Assembly: GCA_902806565.1 (NCBI GenBank)
Contig: CADCXA010000069.1
Coordinates: 392,014-456,013 of the forward strand
Source: Hypoxylon rubiginosum
Lineage: Eukaryota; Ascomycota; Sordariomycetes; Xylariales; Hypoxylaceae
DNA: 64,000 bases
Reading direction: 5' to 3'
The notes under the pieces are model-generated. The model saw only the letters and a list, made by a program, of their open reading frames with translations. It did not search any database and was not told where the DNA came from. Shown here piece after piece: positions 37,434-50,500 of this stretch (position 1 is its first letter; each line of letters opens with the position of its first letter). A program made the position numbers and the translations under genes.

Positions 37434-37986
37434 TAATACTATTGCGATACCAGGGACCGCGGAGCACGATAGACACCATCCTTGCTTGTGCTGGTGCTGG
37501 TATTGTACGATAGCAGAGCCCAGAGAGCTGGATCCCATACTATCACCTTACGTATAAGTGAGAAGACATTCTGCCCCCATAGCCATCGCTTCCCTTCTAG
37601 CTGTTCCTTTCTCGATATTCTGCTGTTGGTCTAATTCAATTATATTTTACAACTATACCATGATGGCAAATATCTCTCGACTGCTAGATATTTTCACGAC
37701 CCCTTAGCCCATATCAAATGTCTACAAGTTCAGCACGGTGGAAAGAAAATGGAGAGTCCATTCGGGGAGCTGGAAACGTCATAGCAAAATGCACACGAAT
37801 CAAAAACAAGACGATTTAGTCTTGATCTCTGGCGATAACAAACTCGATGATGATCTCTAGCGATAGGACGACGATATTTCTAAGGAAATTATTACTGTTC
37901 AATTTAATACATTATCAAGAAATGCAGAATCTGGTGACTTAGACTAAACATAAGGGGATGGAACGCGTATCGGTGGTTTGGTGGAT
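37434..37986. other. Intergenic, convergent 3' ends
   Basis: This 553-bp gap lies between the aldolase stop and the stop of the minus-strand 224-aa gene. Besides AT-leaning sequence and two near copies of GATCTCT(A)GCGATA at about 37,824-37,865, I see nothing in it. Confidence 0.4.
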
Positions 37987-38661
37987 TTAAGTGCATAGCG
38001 AGATAAAATCCTCCTGAAATTCGGCTTCCTGACGCTCCGCAGGGTCTTCTTGGTTGTCGCCATCTTCCTCGTCGCTGTCCGAATCTGCGAGAACGTTCAA
38101 GTTTCTGGTTGCCCGGTCTTTCGCAGTCTTCTCCACGATCGCTGAGATTCTGGAACCGAGCTGCGAGATGCAGTCTAGTAGGTCAGCGACCGACGTCTGC
38201 TTGACCCTTTCCATAATGACCTTCTGCTCATCACGCGTGATGCTGGGTTGTCCAACAATACCATGCTTGCCTCTGCTGCGCCAAAAGGACCACAACTGGC
38301 GCTTCAGAATGTTGTTAAACGCTACGAGTACCTTTGCCGCGATCAACCGGACTCCGAGAGTAGCACACTTAGGCTCGTACTCGTCCTGGATCTTGCGGAC
38401 AACCGGGAGCAAATTATCATCAGCATTGAAGGCCAATAGAATTTCAACCGAGGCGCCCAACTCTTCGAGGTCGATCTCATGCTTTAGGGGTACCTCTCGT
38501 GACTCCGAGGGCACTGAAGGATGAGATTCCTCTGCTTCTTCGGTTGACATCGGAGGCACTACGGGATGCCACTTGGTCATTCTGGCGGACTCCTTTATGA
38601 GATTGGTATAAAGCGTACGTGCCGAGATGGGCGAAGAGCTGGACGACGAACTGCTAGCCAT
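37987..38661 (-). CDS. Unknown acidic protein, 224 aa, single exon
   Basis: A single open frame that I do not recognise. It starts with a serine run (residues 3-10), has a proline/glutamate-rich segment (about 30-60), then a predicted helical middle (EILLAFNADDNLLPVVRKIQ, LIAAKVLVAFNNILKRQLWS, IMERVKQTSVADLLDCISQL), and ends in an acidic tail (DSDSDEEDGDNQEDPAERQE). No signal peptide or membrane helix. The amphipathic middle plus acidic tail would suit a small nuclear or cytosolic adaptor, but this is speculation. Length and protein-like composition support a gene; a plus-strand shadow frame overlaps it and looks less natural. Confidence 0.62.
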   Translation of the reverse strand: MASSSSSSSSPISARTLYTNLIKESARMTKWHPVVPPMSTEEAEESHPSVPSESREVPLKHEIDLEELGASVEILLAFNADDNLLPVVRKIQDEYEPKCATLGVRLIAAKVLVAFNNILKRQLWSFWRSRGKHGIVGQPSITRDEQKVIMERVKQTSVADLLDCISQLGSRISAIVEKTAKDRATRNLNVLADSDSDEEDGDNQEDPAERQEAEFQEDFISLCT

Positions 38662-41600
38662 TATGTCTGTTTGAAGTGTATATGTTGGAAATGTATGTCT
38701 GTTGAAACGTAGGATGATAGATTGGAATCCAAAGGTTTAAATTGTTATGGAGAAGTGAATTCCGGAGAAAAGGTAGGGAGATCTGGCGATTTGTATAAGT
38801 TTGCCCAACGGAATAATATGCGTTGTTTTTGGACGTGAACCGACACAATGACATTGTAATATAACCTTTAATATGAATGAGCTTTGTCATAGGTGGAAAC
38901 AATACAACGAATCCTGACAATGTCATAGTTCCTTTTACCCTAGCGTTGTCTATAGCCCTTTTTTTATGTGTATTGGTGTTGTAGGAAAATTCAGACATGC
39001 CTATTGATTAGCAAACCCGCATAAAAGCTAGAATTAGTGACGTTTCTTTCATTGAAAAGGTCTCGTGCGTTGTTGAAGATGGACCTGTCCTCAGAACAGA
39101 ATCCGACGATGGCTGTGCCTACTTCAACAAGACGTGCTTGGAAGTCGCAACGGTGGAGAAGGTTGCGGCCGGCCTCCAGATTCTTATGGGTGGCTATGGG
39201 TCTGTAGGTGGGTGGGTTTTCTTTCGGCAAAGCCTACCTAGGTACCTAGGAAGCAAATTCACCATCGCCCGCCCTGCCTCGTCCATCCGGGGGGCCGACC
39301 TAATCGTGCTGGTAACTATTACCTTGATCGAGCTGCGTGGCGTTAGCAGTCCGCACGAGCTTGCCGATGATGGTGCGATACCACTTATCTAACGCCAGGT
39401 TCTGGAACCTGGGTGGTAGATATTGCAATGAGCTCGTTGTCGCGATCGTGCGGAGCCGCTCGCCGCCTGGGGGTGAGATCTCATGTGGTAGGTTCTCAAG
39501 TCGCGACTTGTCACAAGACGGTCCAAGCGATGAAGAAAACAACCACGTTGTTGCAAAAGGAGCTATGGACCTAACAGCTACAAATGCCCTCGTATATACG
39601 GGAATACTAGACAAAGAAGCCCGTCGGATAAGGGAACCCGCCGTATCTGCCTCTGATACCCCCAGTGGCACAAGCACCCAATCTCGCCATCCCAGGGGCC
39701 ACGATACCTCTCGGATAGTAAGGGCTAGGCTTGTGTAACAAGATCTAAGGCCTGAAACGACTTTTTAGAATCTGTTGGTCTACCTCTCTCCAGCTCCACT
39801 TGTGTGTGCGGTATACTGCACATCTTGCCAAGATCGATTGCGACGGTGGTCCACCAAGGTACGCGCAGTCTATGGGTCGGGACTCGGGGGGCTCGTACTA
39901 TGCTTTGTTGGCGGCTCTTCCGAAGTTCTCTCGAGGTTGGAGGGTGGTCGTAGAAGATGTCGTAAAGGGGAGCGCGAGTAAGGAGCGCGGGAGCGTGGGT
40001 CTGTTGCGTGTAAGCTATTCGAGCGAGAGGCGCCAGCACTTTAGGAATACTGGAGTTGAGAAGGCGAATCTAAATACGACCATGTCAGTTGTCTAGCGCG
40101 AGAAGCTAGAGAACCCAGAAGAGATAGAACGCCATATAGGTCTCGGGTGTGATGATGGGGGGATATGTGCTTTGAAGTTTGGGACGGAGACGCTTCCGTA
40201 TTCTGCGCAGGCGAGAGACGAGGAATCCTTCGATGGGTGGAAAACGTAGCTATGGACGGAGAATGTAGAGAGAAGTGGCATATGCGAGGTGTCCGATCCA
40301 GGCTGGGATGGCAGGACTTGGATATGCGAACCTTTAGAAGGCGCGCCGAGAGGAAACAGCGCAATGTGAGATTTGGGAGGCATTACGATATGTGATAGGC
40401 GTGTGAGCAGGAGACATGAGCGTATCGCGGACGCCTTGGACGGTAGTGTTAATTTCGACCCCAGACGGCAGGTGCGCCGGTGCTCGACTCGAGGGTTTAC
40501 GTATAGGCGTACCTGAGGCGTAGGCGTAGGCGTAGGTATGGATACGAGGACGTGTTGGGAGCAGCGCATAGAGATATATCGAAGGTCAGTGGTGAAAGGT
40601 GTACTGGGCGACGAGGAACAGATACGTTACCAGGTAGGTACCTAGGTATGTCGTTGACATGGTAGGTAAGAAGTAGCAAGACAGCGTAGATGCCTACACG
40701 CGATATTGGACCAAAAGTGGAATGGGTAAGGATATGTGGGAACCGCTATTAGGAAGATGTCGTCTCGGGCGGGCTATTATGGTTGACGAGAGAAATAATC
40801 GGGGGGGCGGGTACCTATTCCTCTACTCCTCATGTTAGAATACGGATGAGCTCGCCTCTGGTCTGGTCGGATACGTACCTAGGTAGTTTGCAGACTCTAG
40901 ATAGAGTATGTAGCTATACTATTGAATTCCGTTAGGTGTCACGACGGGTTTATGTCGAGAGGTGCTCGGGGGACGAGGGGGCGAGAACATGAGAAGGAGC
41001 GTGGAGGGTTGGAAAAGGTATGGCCGGTGGGGAGAAAAAGTCCATGATGATCTCATTTCCGTAAACTACATACATTAATATATGTAACTACACGTAACCT
41101 AGTACCTACATGTAGGTCAGGTACCCGACGTTACGGATTTAACCTTGGAATAGAATCAAGAAACAGCGGAAGCTGCTGGTATTTGAACCGTGTTCTAACG
41201 CATCCCGAAACTCCAAGCAAATCTCGTACCCTATCGCCACCTCCTCGAACCCACCTGTGAAGCCATACAGTGGTGTAGGGGCCACACGGCCAGGCGATTT
41301 AACCATTACGCCACGTCGAATGTGTCTGGGCTCCGACAGACCTATACCCTAGGTATATAGCCCGGGCTCTACGATAGGCATGTCGATTACGGTATCACCT
41401 TGGGCCGGGCTGGGGTTGGGGTATGAGGTCGTAGGGCCCTGAGGCACCAATTTCGAAGGAACTGGCCTTGTTATATGGTATAACTGGCTCGTAGGTCCTG
41501 GTGTCGTAGACTTGCCTCGACGAGGTCGATGAACTCGTGGACAGTCTCCGGGGGAGGGGTATAAGTTCCTTAACGAGCAAGGTGAGATGAAGATGTTCCA

Positions 41601-41891
41601 TATCTCTGAGGCTGAGCTTCAAGCATTGTAGAAAACCTAGTCTATGCCAGAAAATGCCATGTTGTTTGGAATGACGAGTAATATCGTGGAGCTTATTATT
41701 TCTCTCTTCCATCAGGAGAAACCGAGACTCTAGCTACCGAGTTTCAACAATAGGATGAATTAGAATTGTGTTTGCATCGATTCTAATCGATCATCTTATT
41801 TTACTGAACTCGCTTAGGGTCCCCCCGTTTTCCCAGCTACGACAGCCACGTTCCTATACATCTAGGTAGGTACTTTCTTACACTTGATTCG
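38662..41891. other. Gene-poor stretch of about 3.2 kb inside the island
   Basis: Several open frames of 60-158 codons overlap on both strands (for example 39,337-39,738 plus, 40,093-40,569 minus, 41,395-41,712 minus), but none shows a domain, a convincing splice partner or a single preferred frame, so none is called. TACCTAGGTA-type motifs are frequent: 39,234-39,249, about 40,634-40,648, 40,876-40,885, and ACCTACATGTAGGT at 41,104-41,117. A tRNA-like fragment near 41,165-41,320 was rejected. It may be a decayed gene or repeat remnant, or a lineage-specific gene with many introns. Confidence 0.45.
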
Positions 41892-43388
41892 CTAGCCTTC
41901 TGCATTCCAGGAAACCTTGATTATCGCCAGCGCCGACCCTTTCGGCTCAACGATCCCTTCCAACACGAATCTCGGATCAGCATTGGTGATCAGAACCTCC
42001 CATTCCTTCTTAGTCCTCTCTTTGGCATTGAACGCCGAGGCCATGGTCATATCGGAGGTCCTGTTGTTCCGGTCAGCATACTTCTCGAGTGAACTTTTGC
42101 ATCGGCAAGCATATAGGTATACCTATGGTCTTTCTCCCTCCAAAGTGCCACCTCGCCCGGCTCGGGCATGCACGCTTCCATGAGAACGATCTTCGCGCCG
42201 GGCTTTAACGCCGGGATCAAAGCTTTCAAGATGAGGAGGCAATACTTGTCGGACCAGTTGTGGAGGATCCACCGGAGAAGGTAGACATCGGCTCCTTTGA
42301 TAGGTTGCGGCAGAAACATATCGTGCGCCATGAATTGGATCCTCCCTTTGAGCTCAGGGGGGACACCGGACTCGGCATTCGCCATGACCTCACCCATGTC
42401 CTGGACGATGGCACTGATGCTACCAAACCGCTTAGCGAGCTCTATGGCGATATGCCCTTGGGCACCGCCGACGTCGACGAGTTGCGCTGGCCCAAGAGCG
42501 GCCCAGTCGTAATTGTCAATGAGATACTTAGGGTCGCGCGTCGGGCTGGTCGCCTCGAGCTTCATTGCATTTCCAAAGCGGGCCCCTCGTGTCGGATCGC
42601 TCCCCAGGACCGAGTAGATGGAATTTGTGGTATCGTTTGCCAGTTGAAAGCCCTATATGTGATTTTTAGTACTGTAACATGAGGAATGGTAGCTAATGGT
42701 TGCCTAGGAAGACGAGGGCAGTACCGTCTCGTTGGGTTCGGAGCCCTCTGGCCATTTCTGCAAGGCATCTATCATCTTGACATAGCGACAGTCAGTGTGG
42801 ATTGGCAATCATCACGATGAGTAGTGCTCACTCTTGCAGCAGCAGGCCACATCTCTCCCGTTCCGATATTCAACCAGTCATTCATAGCCGGGCTGGTAAG
42901 CATCTTGGATGCCTTAGTATGTGCCACCATACCAGGCTCGGGTTCGCGGAAAATGCGCATGGTCATGGCAAAGCGGAGAAGACGTTTGATCATGTCCTCA
43001 GACAGCCCGGTTTTGTCAGCGATACTGGCAAAAGACGTCTGTCCGCTGGCTGGGACCATGCTGGCAATGGAGAAGCGTGCTATAGCCTGCAAGCAGGCGC
43101 AGTTGTTATGCTGTCCTTCTCAGTCATCATAGGCGGGGACGAGGCTCGAGATGTACTGACTGCTCCATGGTATTTGATAAGCGCTACTGGTTCCAGGATC
43201 AAGTCGAATAATTCCGCTGTAGCGTCAAGTATTGCATCTTGTACACCCGATGTTTCATTTGGAAGCGACGGCGGTGCATCTTCTTCGAACGATGGCGTTG
43301 GGACGCCCTTGGAGGATAGTATGTCGTTCAATTTTGCGACGGAGTCGCTAATAGTCGCTGACAATTGGATAATGCGGGGCGAGGACAT
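41892..43388 (-). CDS. SAM-dependent O-methyltransferase 2, 410 aa, five exons
   Basis: Exons in reading order are 43388-43161, 43086-42832, 42775-42725 (51 bp), 42652-42123 and 42060-41892; introns of 56-74 bp, phases consistent. It is a second PF00891-type O-methyltransferase, clearly different from the first. An N-terminal helical region (IIQLSATISDSVAKLNDIL) is followed by the winged-helix part (ARFSIASMVPASG, IADKTGLSEDMIKRLLRFAM). The SAM loop LVDVGGAQGH is at about 236-245, VQDMGEVMANAES follows, and the catalytic His is at about 309 (LLRWILHNWSDKYC). The end is NAKERTKKEWEVLITNADPR...SALAIIKVSW. Length is typical of fungal secondary-metabolism methyltransferases. No synthase lies beside it in this window. 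It is the last gene before the right AT block, about 480 bp from it, and appears intact. Confidence 0.93.
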
Positions 43389-43860
43389 CGTGGTGGCTAT
43401 ATTGCTAGCAGGAGAGAAGAGATGGCTTCGGGAAAACGTAGAGGGTTGAGAGGTTTCGATAGAGTATCTTAGGTAGGTAAGTGATCTCCTTTTTCTTTAA
43501 CATAAAAGACATCTCGTGCGGGCAACTGCAGTTAGGGCTGAACAGGCTCGTCCTCTGCTCCCTTCGTTCCCCAGGTAGATTGGAGTTTGAGCTTGTTGGA
43601 AATATTCAACTACCGAGGCACCGGATTCCCTCGGCGGTACATTCATTGAGGGTACCGAAATAACAGACTCATCATAAAGCAGACATCCCCTGCTATCCGC
43701 CAGCTCAGGGTGCAACGTTAGGCACAGTTTGCCGTACCGTCTTACATACGACAATGGGCTTGTGTAACCATACCAACTTAAGTCGAAACTTATGTGGGTG
43801 TATTTACAGATCGTAGATATACAGGACTTTATATCTCGGATCTTACTAATATTAAACTCT
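43389..43860. promoter_or_regulatory. Upstream region of O-methyltransferase 2 and right edge of the island
   Basis: Ordinary-composition DNA containing the presumed promoter. A minus-strand frame at 43,497-43,754 has no recognisable feature and is not called. Composition collapses to A/T within about 50 bases around 43,860-43,880. Confidence 0.45.
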
Positions 43861-44194
43861 TAACAAGGTTTTTTTAAATAACTTATAGTTATATTAATAT
43901 TATTAATAAAATAAAAAATATAACTATATAAAACGCTTAATAATATTAATTATTAATAGTTTATAAAAAACCGTTAAAATAATAAAAATATTAAGTTTAT
44001 TAAATTTATTAAACTTATTAAACTTATAAAATAAATTAAAACTATAATATATATAACTTTTATATTATATAAATATATTAAGTTTTTAATAAATTAATAT
44101 ATTTTATTAATTTAAATTATAAAAAATATATAAATTAATAATAATATATAAAATATAATAAAAAAATTAAAATAAAAATTATTAATTATAATAA

Positions 44195-44500
44195 TAATTT
44201 AATTATAATATATTTTTAATTTAATAATAATTTAATAATAATTTATTAATAATTAAATAATAACTTAATAATAATTAAATAATAATTTAATAATAATTAA
44301 ATAATAATTTAATAATAATTAAATAATAATTTAATAATAATTTAATAATTATTTAATAATAATTTAATAATAATTTAATAATAATTTAATAGTAATTTAA
44401 TAATAACTTAATAATAATTTAATAATAATTTAATAATAGTTTAATAATAATTTAATAATAATTTAATAATATTTTAACTATAATTTAATAATAATTAAAT
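44195..44500. repeat. TAA-rich tandem repeat tract
   Basis: About 300 bp made of variants of AATAATTTAATAAT and AATAATTAAATAAT, repeated some 20 times. It begins about 330 bp inside the right AT block. Simple-sequence expansion in an AT background is the likeliest origin. Confidence 0.75.
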
Positions 44501-47500
44501 AATTATTATATTATAAAAAAAATAAATAAATATATATTTTCTTAATATTAATTAATATATTTATAAATTATATATTAAATTCTTTTTATTTTATAAGTTA
44601 TTATTATAATTTTAATAGTTAATTAAAATTTTAATTATATTATATTTTTTAATTTTATTTTTTATTATTTTATTTTATTACTTTTTATTTAATTATAATA
44701 TAATTAATATTAAAAATTTATATAAAATAAGTTTTATTTAATAATATTAATTATTAAGTTTTTTATTTAGTTTTAATAAAAATCTTTTAATTTTATAAAA
44801 AATCTTTTATTTATATATATAAATATAATTAACATAAAATTAAATATAATAAAAAAAAAATAAAAAACCTAAAAAATATAATTTAAAATATAGTTTTATA
44901 TATAATTAAATATTTAAAATTAACTTTTAAAAAAAAAATAAAACTATAAAATACTTATATATTAAAAATATAACTAAGTAATTTTCAGTTAAATATAATT
45001 ATAAAAACTTATTATTTATTATTAAAGTTTTTATAAAATTAATTAATTTATAATCTTTTTTTATTTATAAAAAAAACTTATAAAAAAATATAATAATTTT
45101 AATTTAAAATAACATATTAAAAATATTATAAATAATTATATATAAGTTATAAAATAAATATAATTTATATTTATAAATAATTATTAAAATTTATTATTTA
45201 ATTTTTAATTTTTACTAGTTTATAAAAAAAACTTATAAAAAGGTTTAATTATTTTAAAATTAAAATATAAAAACCATGGTTTTATATATTAATTTATATA
45301 TATTTAATATTTAACTATTTAATTAACTTATAATTATTTAGTTTTTAAATGTTTTTTTATATAAATAAACTAAATTAAATAAGCCTTTTTATATTAAGTT
45401 TTTATTGTTATAATTTTAAAAAAAATTATTTAAATAAAAATAAATACTTTTTATAGCTATTAAAATTATAAAAAAAAAAATATAATTAAAAGAAATTAAA
45501 TATTAAATAGTTATTTATAATTATTATAACTTATAATTATATAATTTTAAAATATATATTTTAATAAAAATAAATAATAAATATTAATTTATATATATAA
45601 TTATAAAATAATATATTTATATTTATATATATATACGTAAAAAAAAGCTGTTTTTATTTTTTATTTTTATATGTTTTTATTTTTCTTTTTTATTTTTCTT
45701 TTTTTTTTAATTATTATATTTTTTTGTTTTTCTTTTTACTTGCTTTTTTTTTATTTTTTATTATCTATTTATTTTATTTCTTTTTAAATCTTTTTTTTTT
45801 CTTACTTTTATTATAATTTAATTAATTATATTTATTATAAAATATCTTATTTATTATATAAATAAACCTTTTAAAAATTTCAAGGTTTTAAATAATATAT
45901 ATTAAAATTAAAGATTTTTTTTTATTTATTATAAATATTATTATATATATAATTAATATAATAATATATTTTTTTTTTAGTAATTTATTTTATAAAATAA
46001 AAATATATTTTTATATTATAATTTTTTTTTAAATAAGTTTAATAAAATTTACTAATTATATTAATAAATAAAATCTATTAAAAACTTTAAAATTTTTAAT
46101 TTTTAAAAAAATATATATTACTTTTATTACTAAATTAAAAACAATAATAATAAAAAAAATTTAATTAAATATTAAAAAACTAAGTTAAAACGTTTATTAA
46201 ATTTCTTTAAAATAATAAAAATATTATTTTATAAAAAAAATATTAATATTATATTAAAAATTATTAAATTAAATAACTTAATACTTTTAATTTATTTATT
46301 AAAACTAAGATTTAAATAATAATAATTAATATATATTATTTAATATAAATAATTACTTTATTTAATTATAATTTTAATTAATATTAAATGTTATTAGTTT
46401 ATAATAAATAATATATATTATTTTAAAGATTTTTTTAAAAAATCCTTTAACTTTTTTTTTATTAAAACCAATTTTATTTTAATTATTTTATTTATTAAAA
46501 GTATATTTTCTTTAAAAAAAAATTAAACTTTTTTTTTAATATAAAATTTAAATAAGTTATAAAAACTTATTTTTTTTTTAATAAAAATTGTTTTTATAGT
46601 TAATATTATCCTTTAAAACTTATAATTTAATAAATTTAATTTTAATGTTTATTAATTATAATTTAATAACTAGTAAATTTAAGTTTATATTATTTTTTTT
46701 ATTTATTTATATTTTAAAAAAAGGATTTTTTTTTAAGATTAAAAGCTATTATTAATTTAATTAAAAACTTTAAAACTTTTAATTTAATATTAAATTTTAT
46801 ATAAATTTTAATTTTTTTACTAATAATATAAACTAAAATAAAATAAAGGTAAAATAAAAAATAAAATAAAAATAAGATAAAAAGTAAAATAAAAAATATT
46901 TATATTTTATTTTTATATTTTAATTTAATTATAATTAATTGTTTTTTATAAAATTAAAAAAAAAATACTAATAGTATTTTTTTAATATTTATTTAAGTAT
47001 ATATTTATATAATTAATTATAATATATGTTTTTTCTTTAATTAACTTTTTATTTTATTTACTTTTTTTATAATAAAATATATTATTATAATATATTTTAA
47101 AAATATTAATTAAAAAAATATAAGGTATATTTTTTTTTTTATTAAGTTTTCCTATTTTTTATCTAATCTTTTTATTTATTACTTTATTTTTAAAAGGTTT
47201 TATATATTTCTTTTAATTTTAATTATTTTCCTTATTTTTAATTAATATATATTATTATATTTTAATATTTATATAAATTTTATTAAAGTTTATTATTAGT
47301 TAAAATTAGTTTTTTATTATTATATATTATTTATTTTTATAATAATTTTATTAAATAAATATATATAATTTTATTAAAATTTATATAAAATATAAAAAAG
47401 TTTATAAATAGTTTAAAATAATTTTTAATTCTTATATAAATAAATTTAATTATATATATTAATTATATTATTCTTTAAAATATTATTAGTTTTTAAAAAG

Positions 47501-50500
47501 AGATTAATTTAAATATATTTTATTAACTTAAATATATTTAAAAGTTTAAAATTAATATAAATAAAAAACCTAATTAATAGTTATTAACATTTAATAATTT
47601 TTTTTAATTACTTTTAGTTTTAAATTAATAACTTTTATATTTTTTTTATAAAATATAACTAGATTTTATTAAATATTATAAAGCTTAGTTATATAATAAT
47701 AAGTTATTATAAATTAATATTTATAATATTAATATTATAAATAAATAATATAGTTTTTATAATATATTTTATTAATTTAATAACATTTTTTACTAATAAT
47801 TTAACTTATTTTTATATTTTAAAAAAAAGAAACTTATTTTATATTTAATTGTTAATATTTAAAATAATAATAAATATTTAATTTATAGTAATTTCTAACT
47901 TTTTTAACTTTTTTTTAAAGAAAATAATAATAGGTTTTTATTTTATTATAAACTTAACATTTTTATTAAATATTAATAATAAAATACTATAAATTAATAT
48001 TAATATAAAAATAACTATAAATATATTATTTATTTTTAGTTATTTTATAATAATTACTATAAAAGTTAAATATTATTATTTAAATTTAAATTCTTATTAT
48101 ATACCTAGTTAATAAAAGCATTTTTTTTTATTATTATTATAATAATAATTAATATATACACCGTTTAAATATTAAAATAAAATAATATAATATTAAAATA
48201 TATTATTTTTTATTTAATATTAAATATAGTTTTATTTTAAAGGTAAAACATTATTATATATTTATATATAAATAGTTAAAAGTAATTAAAATTTTAATTA
48301 GCTTAAAAAACCTTTTTTAATTTACTTTTATAATTAATAATTAATGTTATATTTAACTTAATTTTTTTAAAATAATAACTTTAACTTATATATTATATAT
48401 TTAAAATAATAGTTTATTTTAAAGAAATTTATTAAATTATTAATAAGGTTTATATATTAAAATATAAAATTTTAAATATATTTTTATTTATTATTATTTA
48501 AATAATAATAATGTTAATTTTTATATTTTTAATTTTAATTAAAGTTTATTATATAAACTTACTTAATTTTATATTATTTATTAATAAAAGTTAATTATTA
48601 TATTTACTAACATATAAAATATATTAAAACAAATAAAATAAAATTAAAAAATAGTTTATTTATATTTAATTTAAAGTTATAAAAAGGTTTTAATTAAGTT
48701 TAAAAAAGTTAAAATAAGTTATATTAAATATTAATTAATTATATAAATTAAAATTAATATATTTATTATTATTATTATTATTAATTTTATTTTTATTTAC
48801 TAGTTTTTATAATTATTTTTTTAATTTAATAATAATAATTATTATAATAAAAATTTAATAAATAAATTATATTTATAATAAAAAGCTAAAAAAAATAAAA
48901 CTAAAAAAGTTTTTAAAAACTAGGGGATTTATTAAAACTAAGGGATTTTTTTTAAAGTTTAAAAAAGGTAAAAAAGCTTTTTAATATTATATAAAAAAAA
49001 TTAATAAATTTAAATTAATTAGAAATTAATATTAGTTAAATTATATGTTAATATTATTTAAAAAGGAAAAAAAAAACATTTAAATATTATATAAAATTAA
49101 ATATATATTATATTTAAAAAGTTATAAAACGTAAAAAAATTAAAAAAAAAATATAAGTAAGTTTAAAAAAACTATATAATTTTTAAAAATAAATATAAAT
49201 ACATTTTTAACATTTTTTATTATTTATAAAAAACGTTAAAAATGCGTTTATATTTTTTAGTAAAGGATTATTATAATATAACTTAAAAATAATATTTAGT
49301 AAATTATTTAATTTTTATTTAATATTATAAATATTAAAACTATTTATATAAATATTTTATGTTTTTATTAAATATTAATTTTTAGTAAATATTATATTTA
49401 TTATAACTTTAATTTTAAAATTATTTTTAATTTATAATATTAAGGTTTTTTTTTTTTTATTATAAATTTATTTTATATTTTATATAAACTTTTATTAAAC
49501 TTTTATTTTAAAAAGTTTATATAACCAATAAATATTATTAATATTAAAGTTGTTAAATTAAAGTTTAATTAATTTAATTTTATTATAAAACCAGTAATTA
49601 ATATTAAATATTTTAATTACTTTAAATATATAAAACCACTTTTATTTTTCCTTATTTTAAATTATAATAATATTAATTATAACCTTATAATATATATTTA
49701 TTATATTATAATTAAAAATGTTTAGTTTTATAATAATATATTTAATAAAAATATTTTATATTTTTTATATTTTAAAAGCCTTTATAATATTAATTTTATT
49801 TTAATTATTATATTATTAGTAACTAATAATATTATTATTTAAAAAACTTGTTATCTTTATATTTTTAATTATATAAATTTATTTTTATATTTATTTTATA
49901 TTTTTAGGTTTTAATTATAATAAATTTAAAGCTATATATTATAATATTTTTTTTTAATAATTAGTAGTTTTTTTATATTTTTAATACTTTTTTATTATAT
50001 TTTATTATATTTTTAAACAGCATTTTTATTAACCCTTTTAATATATTAATAAAAACCGTTTTAATATCTTTTTTTTTACCATTTAATAAGTTATTATTAT
50101 ATTTATATTTATCCTTTTATTAATTAATTTAATTAATTATATAATTGTTATTAATTATAATAAAATTTATTAGGTTATATAATATAATATAAAAATAAAA
50201 ACGGTATATTTAATATTAAAAAAAGCTAAATTATAATTTAATGTTAATTATATAAAATAATATATAAAAATATTAAGTGATAATAAACTTATTAATAATT
50301 TAAATAATATATTTTTTTTTTATAATAATATTTATTATATACTTAATTATAAAAAGCTTATTATTATTTTAAAAAAATTAAATAATTAATATATTTTTAT
50401 TTTTAAAATTATTAAATTAAATATAAAATATTTATATAATATATATATAATATATATATAATATATTATAATTATATTTACTAAGATTTCTTAAATGTTA

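Noticed and set aside
39337..39738. 133-codon plus-strand frame
   Set aside because: A minus-strand frame of similar length covers the same bases; neither shows protein-like conservation or motifs I can name.
40093..40569. 158-codon minus-strand frame rich in S, P and H
   Set aside because: Composition looks like non-coding sequence; overlapping plus-strand frames are equally good; no family.
41165..41320. tRNA-like fragment on the minus strand
   Set aside because: It has an A-box-like TGGCGTAATGG with a GGCG/CGCC stem and B-box-like GGTTCGAGG and GGTTCAAATACC, but neither T arm nor acceptor stem pairs and the spacing is wrong. At best a decayed tRNA; a covariance-model scan would decide.
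41395..41712. 105-codon minus-strand frame near O-methyltransferase 2
   Set aside because: No recognisable domain or convincing promoter; could be chance at this length.
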